Counted from the stretch's first letter, positions 1-8,562 are shown. The stretch is DNA of 64,000 nt from Pontibacter ruber (GCF_023630205.1 NZ_JALPRR010000002.1:1137064-1201063), one strand, 5' to 3'. Notes: generated from the letters alone by a model not told the origin. Numbers and translations: made by a program.

Positions 1-26
1 TTATGAATCGCTAAACTGCTAACAAC

Positions 27-479
27 ATGCAACAAGAATCCAGGGACATTGAAAAGAGATACCAGGACTTTATAACAGAGGTAGTGGAAACAGAAACTGT
101 CTGGGGATTGACCCACGAGGACACCTGGGCAACCTCCAGTTCTTATGAGTTCGAGGATACGGAAGTTATACTTTTCTGGTCTGACAAAGCTGGTGCTGCT
201 GCCTGCGCAGAAGACGACTGGGCCGAGTACGAACCTGAATCAATCTCGCTAGTGGAGTTTCTGGAAAACTGGTGTGTTGGCATGTATGGCGATGAACTGC
301 TGTTAGGCGCGAACTGGAACACCGACCTGACCGGTAAGGAAGTAGAGCCACTGGTAATAGCCCTGGAAATTATAAATGAGCTGAAAGAGCATGGTAAATC
401 GCTGGAGTTTACCCAATATGACAGTCAGGAGGAATTCGAAGAGCAGGTGATCGAAGCGCTGGAAGGCGGCGAAGAATAA
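27..479 (+). CDS. DUF2750 family protein
   Basis: A 150-residue acidic soluble protein without signal peptide or membrane segment. The N-terminal half has the DUF2750 pattern: a YxxFI start, a VWGLxxEDTWA stretch near residue 25, a W-S-D-K segment near residue 51 and a YEPESISLVEFLENW block near residues 68-82. The family is uncharacterised and often sits alone, as here. The C-terminus (about 105-150) is Glu-rich and helical. The ATG is preceded by a stop in all nearby upstream sequence, and the next gene lies 112 bp away on the same strand. The function is unknown; only the family call rests on recognition. Confidence 0.75.
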   Translation: MQQESRDIEKRYQDFITEVVETETVWGLTHEDTWATSSSYEFEDTEVILFWSDKAGAAACAEDDWAEYEPESISLVEFLENWCVGMYGDELLLGANWNTDLTGKEVEPLVIALEIINELKEHGKSLEFTQYDSQEEFEEQVIEALEGGEE

Positions 480-591
480 GCACTACATCATGACTTTTTG
501 ATTAATCCGGAGAAAAGTAAGTAAAATTACACCTGCAGCTATACCTTTGCTGCTTTCCGTAGGATTGATCAAACTTTAAAATTCCGATACC

Positions 592-969
592 TTGACGCAA
601 AAAGCCATACTTCTTATTGCCAGTGCACTAGGCGCCCTTTCTGTTATGATTGGCGCTTTCGGAGCTCATGCACTTGCCCCCTTGCTGCAGGCCACCAACC
701 GCACCGACACGTTCGAAACGGCGGTAAAATACCAGATGTATCATACCCTGGCACTGTTGGCTGTTGGCTTGCTCCTTTTCCGCGTAGAACATCCGGCCCT
801 TCAGATAGCTGCCTGGGGCTTCTTTATCGGCATCCTTATTTTCTCAGGCTCGCTTTACATACTTTGCCTGACGGGCGTTACCTGGCTGGGTGCGATTACG
901 CCCATCGGAGGCACGGCTATGATTGTGGGCTGGGGAGCCTTGTTTTATGCGATCCTGAAGGCGCTGTAA
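592..969 (+). CDS. DUF423 family small membrane protein
   Basis: A 125-residue protein with about four hydrophobic helices (roughly residues 5-28, 46-64, 71-92 and 98-122). It carries the DUF423 signature: ALGALSVMIGAFGAHAL near the N-terminus, then an F-x-T-A-x-x-Y-Q-M-Y-H-T-L-A-L-L motif around residues 41-57. It belongs to the YgdD-like inner-membrane family, whose role is unknown. No ATG gives a full-length product and the reading frame begins at TTG, which keeps the first helix intact. It is convergent with the DUF1573 gene, with a terminator hairpin between them. Confidence 0.85.
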   Translation: MTQKAILLIASALGALSVMIGAFGAHALAPLLQATNRTDTFETAVKYQMYHTLALLAVGLLLFRVEHPALQIAAWGFFIGILIFSGSLYILCLTGVTWLGAITPIGGTAMIVGWGALFYAILKAL

Positions 970-1002
970 GACTTTAAACTCAGCTACATTTGAAGTAAGT
1001 AT

Positions 1003-1030
1003 AAAAAAAGCCCCGCCTAAGCGGGGCTTC
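1003..1030 (-). terminator. Rho-independent terminator of the DUF1573 gene
   Basis: A 9-bp perfect stem (AAGCCCCGC / GCGGGGCTT) with a CTAA loop lies between convergent genes. The run of seven A's on its left becomes a U-tract on the minus strand, so it chiefly terminates the minus-strand gene. Confidence 0.85.
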
Positions 1031-1052
1031 TAAGTTTTACGGCTGCTTTGGC

Positions 1053-1505
1053 TTACTTATTTGCCTTAGCACCAGCAACACCTTTTTCTTTGATGTTGGT
1101 CACAATGTACACATAAGCAGCACCGTCGGCCGCATTAGAATGCACTGTGATTGATTTTTTCTGCTGACCTAATTTGCCTGCGCTGTTAAATTTAGCAGTT
1201 ACAAATCCGGTCTTGCCTGGCATTACGGGCTCTTTCGTCCAGGCTGGCGTGGTGCAGCCGCAGGTTACGTCCACACGCTCGATTACGAGCGGCTGGTTGC
1301 CTGTGTTGGTGAACTTGAACGTGTGCTCCACCACATCACCCTGCGTAATGTCGCCGAAGTTAAACTCTTTTTCTTCGAAGGTGATAGCTGCACCTGCTTT
1401 AGCTTGCTCCTGAGGTGCGGTAACCTGTGTTTTTGGTTGTTGCTGAGCCATAGTGCCACCGGCAACCATAGCCGCAAATGCGAACGATAAAAAGATCTTT
1501 TTCAT
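1053..1505 (-). CDS. DUF1573 domain-containing exported protein
   Basis: A 150-residue protein with a cleavable signal peptide (MKKIFLSFAFAAMVAGG, cleavage near residue 20). A short Gln-rich linker leads into a DUF1573 domain at about 42-140. The hallmarks are the FNFGDITQGDVVEHTFKFTNTG block, the paired cysteines in VTCGCTTP and the LGQQKKSITVHSNA strand. The fold is Ig/ASH-like and these proteins are abundant in Bacteroidota envelopes, but no biochemical role is known. It lies downstream of the helicase gene on the same strand with an 82-bp gap, so it may have its own promoter. Confidence 0.85.
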   Translation of the reverse strand: MKKIFLSFAFAAMVAGGTMAQQQPKTQVTAPQEQAKAGAAITFEEKEFNFGDITQGDVVEHTFKFTNTGNQPLVIERVDVTCGCTTPAWTKEPVMPGKTGFVTAKFNSAGKLGQQKKSITVHSNAADGAAYVYIVTNIKEKGVAGAKANK

Positions 1506-1587
1506 GCTGTATAAAGGGTTATGATCTAATGCTACGCTAATCTAAAGATTATAGTTTAACAACGCTTGTACGCCGTTGTTTCTTTTG

Positions 1588-2994
1588 TCAGCTAACTAAT
1601 AATTGCGGATTAAAGTTCAGCAGGAACAGCTCTTCCGACGACCTTGTAAGTGCCGTATAAAGCCAGCGGGCAAACTCCTCGTTTACCATATCGTCTTTCA
1701 GAAAACCCTGGTCTACAAAAACGGCTTTCCATTGCCCACCCTGCGCTTTGTGGCAGGTCAGAGCGTAGGCAAACTTCACCTGCAGGGCATTCAGGTATGG
1801 GTTTTTCTTCAGTTCCTTGCTACGCTCACGCTTGTTCGGGATGTCCATGTAGTCCTGCAGCACCTCTTCGTACAACTTCTTGTTCTGGTCGGCTGGCAGC
1901 GCCGGCGCATCCGAATAAAGTGTATCGAGCATGATCTTGACCTCCTGCTCCTCTGCATCCGGATAATCGACAAAACGAAGGCGCACATCGGCAAAACGGA
2001 AACCATACATGTCTTCGAAGCTGATGATCTTGGTGATCTCCACGAAATCGCCGTTAGCCATAAAACCAATGTCCGAATCTTTGGGAAGCCAGAAGTAATT
2101 GTTCCGTACGATCATCAGGTAATCCCCCACCCCAATCTCATCCTCTGAAAAGAAGATTCGGCGGCGGATGTGCTGGTTATACAGGTTAGCTGTTTTATTT
2201 GAGCGGCAGATAACAATGGAGTTCTCGATCCCAAACTTGTCGTAGGCATACCGCAACCCATCCTCCAGCTTTTCGCCCGTCATTCTATACATGTCGCGCC
2301 AGCCTTTGGTGGTCAACTGTATCTCCAGTTTTTCCCCTCCCAACTGGTTGCGCAAGTTCGTTGCGTTCATCAGAATGCCCGAAGCTTCTGCCTGACGCAT
2401 AACCTGTTTCATTTCGATCTCGCTTACCTTGCACTTAAAGTTATGCTTTAAGTAAGTGGACTCAAGCGATGGACTAATAGCCTGGTTAACAGGAGGTAGC
2501 TGTGCCGTGTCACCGATCAGTAAGAGCTTGTTGTTTTTTTTGTCGAACACATAGCTCAACAGGTCCTGCAGCAGCCCGTTCTCGCCAAAGCCACTCTCAT
2601 CCGAGATCATGGAGGCCTCATCTACGATATAAAAGGTGCTTTCCGATTTATTCGGCTGCCTTGTAAAAGAGAGACCTTCGGAGTATGGATTGGCCGTTTG
2701 GCGGTAAATTTTTTTATGGATTGTAAAAGCAGGCTTGCCGCTGTAAGACGACATAACTTTAGCTGCTCGCCCGGTAGGTGCCAGCAGCACATACTTGTAC
2801 CCGAACTTGTTCAGGATCTTTACCAGCGAAGTTACCACGGTAGTTTTACCTGTACCGGCATACCCCTTCAGGAGAAATACCTGCCGTTCTTCCTCTTTGG
2901 AAAGTATAAACTCGTCGAGCTTCGCGAAAAGCCGTGCCTGGTCTTCGGTTGGTTCAAAAGGAAAACTGGTTCGCAGCGCTTCTACTGGACGCAT
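1588..2994 (-). CDS. RecD-like ATP-dependent DNA helicase (AAA_30 / UvrD_C_2)
   Basis: A 468-residue cytoplasmic superfamily 1 helicase. Walker A is GYAGTGKT at residues 44-51. Walker B is the FYIVDEASMIS segment around residue 120-130, followed by LLIGDTAQLPPV (motif III) and, near the C-terminus, YALTCHKAQGGQW and YTALTRSSEELFLL (UvrD_C_2 motifs V/VI). Family members resemble RecD/TraA 5'-3' helicases but lack the RecBC partners, and none is encoded nearby. The usual Bacteroidota length is about 470 aa, so the gene is intact. Its precise role (repair, replication restart) cannot be told from sequence. Confidence 0.85.
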   Translation of the reverse strand: MRPVEALRTSFPFEPTEDQARLFAKLDEFILSKEEERQVFLLKGYAGTGKTTVVTSLVKILNKFGYKYVLLAPTGRAAKVMSSYSGKPAFTIHKKIYRQTANPYSEGLSFTRQPNKSESTFYIVDEASMISDESGFGENGLLQDLLSYVFDKKNNKLLLIGDTAQLPPVNQAISPSLESTYLKHNFKCKVSEIEMKQVMRQAEASGILMNATNLRNQLGGEKLEIQLTTKGWRDMYRMTGEKLEDGLRYAYDKFGIENSIVICRSNKTANLYNQHIRRRIFFSEDEIGVGDYLMIVRNNYFWLPKDSDIGFMANGDFVEITKIISFEDMYGFRFADVRLRFVDYPDAEEQEVKIMLDTLYSDAPALPADQNKKLYEEVLQDYMDIPNKRERSKELKKNPYLNALQVKFAYALTCHKAQGGQWKAVFVDQGFLKDDMVNEEFARWLYTALTRSSEELFLLNFNPQLLVS

Positions 2995-3139
2995 TTTATT
3001 AATTATGAATTATAAATGACGAATTACTAATGTAATACAAAGTATAAAGCGGTCTGACTTATCTCGAATGTATACTTTGCAGCTACACTTCAACATTCAA
3101 TAGCACAAGTATAGTTTAACTTTCCAACTCTTTAACTCT

Positions 3140-3601
3140 CTAACTTTCTAACTTCCTTGCGATGTCTTCCGGGGTGATGGTGGCCATGGTAGTGGTAGCT
3201 TTGGCAATGAGCAAGGGCTGCTCCTCTCCTTTCATTACGTATACTTCTGCCTCGCAGAAATTAAGCTTCCGTCCCTGCTTGATCACGTACCCTTTCGCCA
3301 ACAACTTATCGCCCACGCCCGGATGAAAGTATGATACCTTGATTTCGGCGGTTACCACATGATGATCTTTCGGTACCAGGCTAACTGCCGCAAAGCCTGC
3401 TACAATATCGGCCAATGTTGCAATAACACCGCCGTGCGTAAAGCCTTTGTGTTGCTTGTGCCGCTGTTCCAGCAAAAGTTCCCCTTCAACGCGGCCAACT
3501 TCTATCTTTGTCACTTCAAAGCCCATGAGTTTCATAAACTCCTGGCGCTCTAATTTTTCGCGAATATCCAGCTTAAAATCCGGATTAAACGTTTGTATCA
3601 T
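3140..3601 (-). CDS. PaaI family hotdog-fold thioesterase
   Basis: A 153-residue hotdog protein. The N-terminal helix with F-M-K-L-M-G-F-E and the core HKGFTHGGVIATLADIVAGFAA (about residues 52-74) match PaaI-type acyl-CoA thioesterases, with the H-G-G segment near the active site; the acidic residue is D66 or nearby. The usual substrate is a phenylacetyl-CoA-like or medium acyl-CoA thioester, but no catabolic partner lies next to it, so it is best read as a housekeeping acyl-CoA hydrolase. It diverges from the NUDIX gene with only 36 bp between start codons, so their promoters must overlap. Confidence 0.8.
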   Translation of the reverse strand: MIQTFNPDFKLDIREKLERQEFMKLMGFEVTKIEVGRVEGELLLEQRHKQHKGFTHGGVIATLADIVAGFAAVSLVPKDHHVVTAEIKVSYFHPGVGDKLLAKGYVIKQGRKLNFCEAEVYVMKGEEQPLLIAKATTTMATITPEDIARKLES

Positions 3602-3637
3602 GCTGTAAAGCTACGACCAATACATTAGCTTAGCAAA

Positions 3638-4123
3638 ATGAAAAACCTTAACCCAAATATAGCTGCTTACACAGATAAAGTACGCGTTCGTGTGTGCGGC
3701 ATTTGCATTGAGCAGAACAAATTGCTGCTGGTAAGGCACCAGGCTTCTGTGGGTAACAGCATGTTCTGGGCACCACCCGGCGGAGGACTAAATTACGGTG
3801 AAACGGTAGAGGATTGCCTGAAACGGGAGTTCCTGGAGGAGACAGGACTTCAGATCCAGGTTAACAGGTTCCTGTTCGTAAATGAGTTTCTACAAGAGCC
3901 GCTGCATGCCATAGAGCTTTTCTTCGAAGTAAGCACAACCGGAGGAAGCCTTTTAACGGGTATAGATCCTGAAGCTACTGAGGAGAACCAGATCATAGAG
4001 CAGGTACAATTCCTTAGCCTCAAAGAAATACAGCAGGTACCTAAACAGGACCAGCACTGCATGTTGCATCACCTGTTGTCACTGGATGATCTGTTGGGCA
4101 TGCCGCACCGGTTTTTAAGCTAA
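3638..4123 (+). CDS. NUDIX hydrolase
   Basis: A 161-residue hydrolase. The Nudix box spans roughly residues 48-70: GGGLNYGETVEDC, then REFLEETGL, which supplies the REUXEE metal-binding core. An N-terminal RVRVCGICIEQNKLLLVRHQ strand pair is typical of the fold. The substrate (a nucleoside diphosphate derivative, ADP-ribose or oxidised nucleotide) cannot be assigned from sequence. It diverges from the thioesterase gene. Its start fits the first in-frame ATG after the divergent start. Confidence 0.8.
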   Translation: MKNLNPNIAAYTDKVRVRVCGICIEQNKLLLVRHQASVGNSMFWAPPGGGLNYGETVEDCLKREFLEETGLQIQVNRFLFVNEFLQEPLHAIELFFEVSTTGGSLLTGIDPEATEENQIIEQVQFLSLKEIQQVPKQDQHCMLHHLLSLDDLLGMPHRFLS

Positions 4124-4220
4124 CGTCTGCTGCCGGATATGGTATATTTTTTTTATACTTGCAGGATAGCAATGCATCACTACCCTGATGTTGCAGCTAT
4201 AAACAAGCACCTTCTATACT

Positions 4221-5108
4221 TTGAACACAAGCAGCACACACTTCCGGCTGGCGCACAAAATTTACGACGAGGCATTTAAGCCCTCGCAAGCGCCCTCATG
4301 CAACCTTTACCTCTATGTAAGCCCCAAGTTTATCCGGGTGGGTGTGGCTGATATGAGCCGAAACAAGTTTGTAGCGCTGGAAGATTATGAACTGATCTCT
4401 GTTTTCACGCCGGTGCAATTATCGGAGCAATTGAGCTTGATTGCAGAAGGCAGCTCGCTTTTACAGGATCATCGCTGGCAAACGGTACGGGTGTCTATCA
4501 GCAACCAGCATTTTACACTTGTACCGGAAACGCTTTTTGACCCGGCCCACCAATCGGATTACCTGCGCCTGCACAGCGAGTTCAGCTCACAGGAAGACGT
4601 AGTGCTGAACTACAAGCACAATGGCTTAGAAGCCGTTAATATATTTGCTGTGGAAGGTGTTGTGTACCGAATGGTACAGAGCCTGTTCCCGGAGCGACCT
4701 GTGCAGTTTGTGCACCTGACCAGCACGTTGATAGGAAGCGTTATGCACCAGTTTGGTCCTAATACCGAGCGCAACCTTGCCATTTACGTGGAGCGGAACT
4801 ATGTTACCGTTTTGGTGGTGAGCGATCAGGGGCTGGAATTCTGCAATATATTTCACTACCTAAGCCCGGAAGATTTTATTTACTACATCATCTTTGTGAT
4901 GCAGGAGCAAAAGATGAATCCGGAACAAGGCACAATTACTGTCTGGGGCGATATCACCCACGACTCCAGCTTATTCTCTATTCTGCAGAAATACATACGG
5001 CACGTTCGGTTCGGCAAAAAACCAATAGATGTTGAGTATAGCTATAAATTCAACGATCTGTTCGAGCATCGGTACTTTGAGATCTACAGCCTACATTTTT
5101 GCGAGTAG
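4221..5108 (+). CDS. DUF3822 family protein
   Basis: A 295-residue protein of the DUF3822 family, which occurs next to coaD in many Bacteroidota, as it does here 142 bp upstream. It has an actin/ASKHA-like feel: an N-terminal strand set (LYLYVSPKFIRVGVAD, about 27-42) and a second repeat near residues 180-235 (LAIYVERNYVTVLVVSDQGL). The function is unknown. The reading frame starts at TTG, since no upstream ATG exists in frame. It has no signal peptide. The neighbour suggests, but does not prove, a link to coenzyme A synthesis. Confidence 0.75.
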   Translation: MNTSSTHFRLAHKIYDEAFKPSQAPSCNLYLYVSPKFIRVGVADMSRNKFVALEDYELISVFTPVQLSEQLSLIAEGSSLLQDHRWQTVRVSISNQHFTLVPETLFDPAHQSDYLRLHSEFSSQEDVVLNYKHNGLEAVNIFAVEGVVYRMVQSLFPERPVQFVHLTSTLIGSVMHQFGPNTERNLAIYVERNYVTVLVVSDQGLEFCNIFHYLSPEDFIYYIIFVMQEQKMNPEQGTITVWGDITHDSSLFSILQKYIRHVRFGKKPIDVEYSYKFNDLFEHRYFEIYSLHFCE

Positions 5109-5250
5109 TGAAAAATGTAGGCGTATTAAATGAGTGATGGGAGATTCTATATTAACCTATCGTACCGTTCATTTATCTCAATATGATTCTCTATAGTATA
5201 AACCACACCTACTTACTCATTCAGTTAATCACTCATTCAAAACTTATAAT

Positions 5251-5727
5251 ATGAAACGTATTGCTCTGTTCCCGGGCTCTTTCGACCCTTTTACCAATGG
5301 CCACCTGGATGTGGTATTGAGAGGAGCTTCGCTTTTTGATGAGGTAATCATTGCTATTGGCAACAACAGCAGCAAGCAGCGCTATATACCCGTAGAGCGC
5401 ATGATTGATGTGATAGCAGATCTGTTTAAGGACAATCCAAATATAACGGTACAGGCTTACAAAGGATTAACTGCTGAGTTTGCCAGAACAGTTGGTGCGA
5501 AGTTTTTGCTCCGTGGCCTGCGCAATACCACCGACTTCGAGTATGAAAACACTATTGCGCAAGCCAACCGCCACGTAAATAACGAGCTCGAGACCGTTTT
5601 TCTGATCACTTCACCCCCACTGGCGGCCATCAGCTCGTCAATTATCCGGGAAATTCACCGCTTTGGCGGCAACGTAGATGATTTTATACCTTTCCCGATT
5701 TCAGCGATTGTAGATAGTGCCGGATAA
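5251..5727 (+). CDS. coaD: Phosphopantetheine adenylyltransferase
   Basis: Transfers the adenylyl group of ATP to 4'-phosphopantetheine, giving dephospho-CoA, the penultimate step of CoA synthesis. The 158-residue length is typical. Visible motifs are the nucleotidyltransferase T/HxGH element in FPGSFDPFTNGHLD (H at residue 18), the substrate-binding LRGLRNTTDFEYE segment near 90-103 and the ISSSIIREI loop, equivalent to the family's ISSTxVR, around residue 127. An ATG with an A/T-rich leader is used. The last 44 bases overlap the 3' end of the convergent NUDIX gene. Confidence 0.95.
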   Translation: MKRIALFPGSFDPFTNGHLDVVLRGASLFDEVIIAIGNNSSKQRYIPVERMIDVIADLFKDNPNITVQAYKGLTAEFARTVGAKFLLRGLRNTTDFEYENTIAQANRHVNNELETVFLITSPPLAAISSSIIREIHRFGGNVDDFIPFPISAIVDSAG

Positions 5728-6364
5728 CAAAAGAAATAGACGTATACGCCTTCGGTAACACTTCCAGTACTTCTTCCGGTGTCATCCAGCGAACTTCCTC
5801 GATAAACTCCTCGGCCTGTGGCTTCATCAGGCTGTCATCAGTGCAGTTCATCAGGTACCAGGTAGTCTTTTTCAGGATCTTGTTGCCCTTATAAGCATAT
5901 GAGTGCCAGGTTTTTGGCAGCTTGTCCAGAATCTCCACTTTAATGTTACACTCCTCTTCAACCTCGCGCAGGGCCCCCTCTTCTACATCCTCTTTCTTGT
6001 TGAGCTTGCCTTTCGGAAGGTCCCAGGTACCTAAGCGATAGATCATCAGGATTTTGCCTTCCTTCACTACCAGGCCTCCGGCAGCTTTGATGATCTTAAA
6101 CTGATCTTTCAGGTGTAGGATCAGTTTTTTCTTTTTAGCGGTAACCAGCGTCAGCGAGCTCAGCTTCTTCAGCTTTTTGACTTCCATCAGCCGTACCAGC
6201 TTGTCAATTAGCGGGATATCCGCATCCCGGAAAAGCACATCGCCCACAAGATCCTTGGAAGAGAAATGGTCATCAGCGTCCATTACCACGTCGTAATGGT
6301 GCCTGTATACCTTCTCATTCGACTTTTTAAGGATCAGGGGAATATCGTTAATGAAAACGTTCAT
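5684..6364 (-). CDS. NUDIX hydrolase with N-terminal extension
   Basis: A 226-residue protein. The first ~90 residues form a Lys-rich domain of unknown role that recurs in Bacteroidota homologues. The NUDIX domain covers about 92-215, with the box at GKLNKKEDVEEGALREVEEECN (REVEEE core), preceded by KAAGGLVVKEGKILMIYRLGTWDLPKG. The substrate is unknown. It is convergent with coaD, overlapping its 3' end by 44 bases, and divergent from pyrE, an arrangement that would let antisense pairing occur between the two 3' ends. Confidence 0.8.
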   Translation of the reverse strand: MNVFINDIPLILKKSNEKVYRHHYDVVMDADDHFSSKDLVGDVLFRDADIPLIDKLVRLMEVKKLKKLSSLTLVTAKKKKLILHLKDQFKIIKAAGGLVVKEGKILMIYRLGTWDLPKGKLNKKEDVEEGALREVEEECNIKVEILDKLPKTWHSYAYKGNKILKKTTWYLMNCTDDSLMKPQAEEFIEEVRWMTPEEVLEVLPKAYTSISFVIRHYLQSLKSGKV

Positions 6365-6472
6365 GGGTTTAGGTGCTCTTTATAAAGAATGAAATTATAC
6401 AAATCAATAAATAAATCTACGCAAACAAAACACAGGGGCTCAAAAAGGTTGAATATTTATGTAAATTCGCTC

Positions 6473-7111
6473 ATGGATTCTACTACTACAGCACATCAGG
6501 TAGCCTCTTTCCTGCTGGAAACAGAGGCCGTAAAGCTTAGACCGGAGCAGCCGTTCAAATGGAGCTCGGGCTGGAACTCACCTATTTACTGCGACAACCG
6601 CGTAACCCTTTCGTTTCCGTACATCCGCAGCTACATCAAAGATGCGTTGGCGGCTCTTATTAGAGAGCATTATACGGAAGCCGAAGCGATTGCGGGTGTG
6701 GCTACAGCAGGCATCGCTCAGGGTGCCCTTGTGGCCGACCTGTTGGAGATGCCTTTTTTATACGTGCGTCCGCAGCCTAAAAGCCACGGCATGGGTAACC
6801 AAATAGAAGGCCGATTGTTGCCAGGGCAAAGAGTAGTGCTCGTGGAAGACCTGATCTCTACGGGGGGTAGTTCCCTGAAAGCTGCCGAAGCCGTTAAAGC
6901 AGCCGGTGGCGAAGTGGTAGGTATGGTAGCCATTTTCACGTATGGCTTCCCGGTAGCAGAAGAAAATTTCCGTAAAGCAGGTATCCCATTGTACTGCCTG
7001 AGCAATTATAACGCACTTACAGAAGCAGCACTTGCTAATGGCTATATACCTGAAAGTGCTATGGAAGCACTCGCCAGATGGCGTGAGTCTCCGGAAACCT
7101 GGGGTGTTTAG
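6473..7111 (+). CDS. pyrE: Orotate phosphoribosyltransferase
   Basis: Converts orotate plus PRPP to OMP in de novo pyrimidine synthesis. The product is 212 residues from ATG 6473. An ATG 84 bases upstream is open but would add a Lys-rich leader absent from the family, so the inner start is preferred. Conserved elements are the substrate region KWSSGWNSPIYCDNR (residues 25-40), the VATAGIAQGAL loop, the PQPKSHGMGNQIEG hood region and the PRPP-binding motif VVLVEDLISTGGSS (about 120-133). A strong terminator follows. The gene stands alone, not in a pyr operon. Confidence 0.95.
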   Translation: MDSTTTAHQVASFLLETEAVKLRPEQPFKWSSGWNSPIYCDNRVTLSFPYIRSYIKDALAALIREHYTEAEAIAGVATAGIAQGALVADLLEMPFLYVRPQPKSHGMGNQIEGRLLPGQRVVLVEDLISTGGSSLKAAEAVKAAGGEVVGMVAIFTYGFPVAEENFRKAGIPLYCLSNYNALTEAALANGYIPESAMEALARWRESPETWGV

Positions 7112-7135
7112 TTAACTGAAAATAAGTATTAGAGG

Positions 7136-7170
7136 GGAGATGAAGCAAAAGCTTCATCTCCTTTTGTTTT
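7136..7170 (+). terminator. Rho-independent terminator of pyrE
   Basis: An 11-bp perfect stem (GGAGATGAAGC / GCTTCATCTCC) with an AAAA loop is followed by TTTTGTTTT, 24 bases after the pyrE stop codon. Confidence 0.9.
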
Positions 7171-7261
7171 ACAGCCTATTGTTTGATTGCAGCTGTCGGA
7201 TTGTTTCATCTTTATTCTCTCCTTTTACTGGCTACTCTTGAGCTGCGAACTTAAGAGAGGT

Positions 7262-7631
7262 TTGATCTTTTACAGATTTAAGTATAAACCTGCCTCTCCC
7301 GAGTGGGGAATTCTGCCTTTGCTTTAGCTGGAATTATACTTTCATAGTTGTTCCTGTTGTCAAACCACTCCTGCCCCTCAGAGCTACGCTCGCTAGCATC
7401 GAACTCGCTTTCTTGCTAGTTTAAGGAGGGGAACTCTGACTCTGCTATACATCAAGTATAAGTTTTATAGTTGCTGCTGGTCATCCCCCTACCCCCTTCA
7501 AAGGGGATTTTTTCTGCTTCTGCTATCTTTAATGTCATCCTGTAAGGATCTTGTGGGCTGGGAGGTTAAGCCTTTGCTTTAACACACCCCTGCCCCTCTC
7601 AAGAGGGGAATCTTTGCTTTTGCTATGTACA
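7262..7631. repeat. Degenerate tandem array of a hairpin-forming intergenic unit
   Basis: Gene-free stretch between pyrE and the phosphodiesterase gene. A unit of about 80-110 bp recurs roughly four times (beginning near 7285, 7365, 7475 and 7580). Each has CCTGCCCCTC-type and GAGGGGAA-type arms able to pair, then a TCTGC(T/C)TTTGCTAT-like stretch, then AAGTATAAG/TTATACTT and TTTCATAGCTG/TTTTATAGTTG. The copies are heavily diverged. The open frames here are short, uncharacteristic and not coding. Confidence 0.6.
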
Positions 7632-7860
7632 AAGTATAAGTTTCATAGCTGCAGGTATAGCGCGGACAGGTCGCGACCTATCCCTACACAAGGCTCCTGT
7701 TGCATAGTGGCTTACGAAGCAGTGTCTTTTCCTGTCCTTGGGTTGAGCGCCTTTGATTTGTTGCGGTGCTGAGCGACAGCGAAGCAGCCTGCAGGCGCAG
7801 CCGATGGCAGCTTCAAATCAACAGCGCGATGCCCAAGGACGAGGCCCCGCGGCCGTGAGC
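7632..7860 (+). repeat. Interspersed repeat, copy A (inverted partner at 14181-14423)
   Basis: Bases 7632-7686 match the reverse complement of 14369-14423 with only a handful of differences over 55 bases, and 7821-7860 match the reverse complement of 14181-14220 over 40. The middle also aligns (a GTTGCATAG-CTTACGAAG element and TCCTTGGGT). It includes the short palindrome ACAGGTCGCGACCT near 7667. No open frame of interest is present, so this looks like a non-coding mobile or repetitive unit rather than an IS with transposase. Confidence 0.8.
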
Positions 7861-7970
7861 AAACCAAAGTATGAAATGAAACAATAGCCTTTGTAAGACT
7901 GAGGAAACAAGTAGCTACGAAGCAAAGGCTTGCCGGCAACAAGTATAAACTTCAGCTATAGAACTGTATC

Positions 7971-8000
7971 AGATTTCTCGCTCTGCTCGAAATGACAGAA
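7971..8000 (+). repeat. Short intergenic repeat (partner at 14494-14523)
   Basis: A 30-base string (agatttctcgctctgctcga, then aatgacagaa) matches 14494-14523 in the same orientation with five mismatches. A weaker relative (a TGTCATCCTGTAAGGATCTTG string, opposite strand) is near 7532. It lies just downstream of repeat copy A. Confidence 0.6.
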
Positions 8001-8064
8001 GTAAATTTGGTAACTTCAAATACCGTATTTCTGTACCTTTATCTGCAGTATAAAACTCAATAGC

Positions 8065-8562
8065 ATGAAAATAGGCCTCCTCTCCGATACCCATGGTTAT
8101 GTAGATGATCAGATATTGCGTTTGCTCGGCGACCGCGATGAGATCTGGCATGCCGGAGATTTCGGGACCCTGGAAGTTTCGGAAAAGCTTAGCGAGGTTG
8201 CTCCCCTTCGTGGTGTATATGGCAACATCGATGACAAGGACATCCGGCTGATCCACCCGAAAGTACTTCGGTTTAACGCCAATGGACTGGAAGTTCTCAT
8301 GACCCACATTGGAAGTTACCCGGGTAAGTATCATCCAGATATCAGGCAGGAGATCAAAACGAACCCACCCCAGCTATTTATCACAGGTCACTCTCATATC
8401 TTGAAGGTTATGACAGATAAGAGCCTGCACAACCTGTTGCACATCAATCCGGGGGCGGCTGGGAAGCACGGCTTCCACAAGATCAGAACCATGGTGCGGT
8501 TTAATGTAGAGGAAGGTCAGGTACGTGACCTGCAGGTAATTGAGCTTGGCAAAAGGGCATAA
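8065..8562 (+). CDS. YfcE/MJ0936-type metallophosphodiesterase
   Basis: A 165-residue calcineurin-like phosphoesterase. Metal ligands are visible in order: DTH at residues 8-10 (LLSDTHG), the D and H of HAGDFG near 30, the GNIDD motif near 54, H75 in MTHIGSYPG, and the GHSH pair near residue 111 in FITGHSHI. Family members hydrolyse phosphodiester bonds (bis-pNPP, 2',3'-cNMP) with Mn2+. The short single-domain form matches YfcE/MJ0936 rather than large phosphatases. It is a monocistronic gene downstream of a long repeat-filled spacer. Confidence 0.85.
   Translation: MKIGLLSDTHGYVDDQILRLLGDRDEIWHAGDFGTLEVSEKLSEVAPLRGVYGNIDDKDIRLIHPKVLRFNANGLEVLMTHIGSYPGKYHPDIRQEIKTNPPQLFITGHSHILKVMTDKSLHNLLHINPGAAGKHGFHKIRTMVRFNVEEGQVRDLQVIELGKRA

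Noticed and set aside
1558..1580. AACAACG/CGTTGTT inverted repeat as helicase terminator
   Set aside because: Only seven pairs with no U-tract in the direction of the helicase transcript.
6389..6472. 28-residue upstream extension of pyrE
   Set aside because: A Lys-rich leader without family support; ATG 6473 matches orotate phosphoribosyltransferases.
7551..7942. ORFs of 73-76 aa in the repeat region
   Set aside because: They run through copy A and hairpin units, and the frames are not maintained in copy B.
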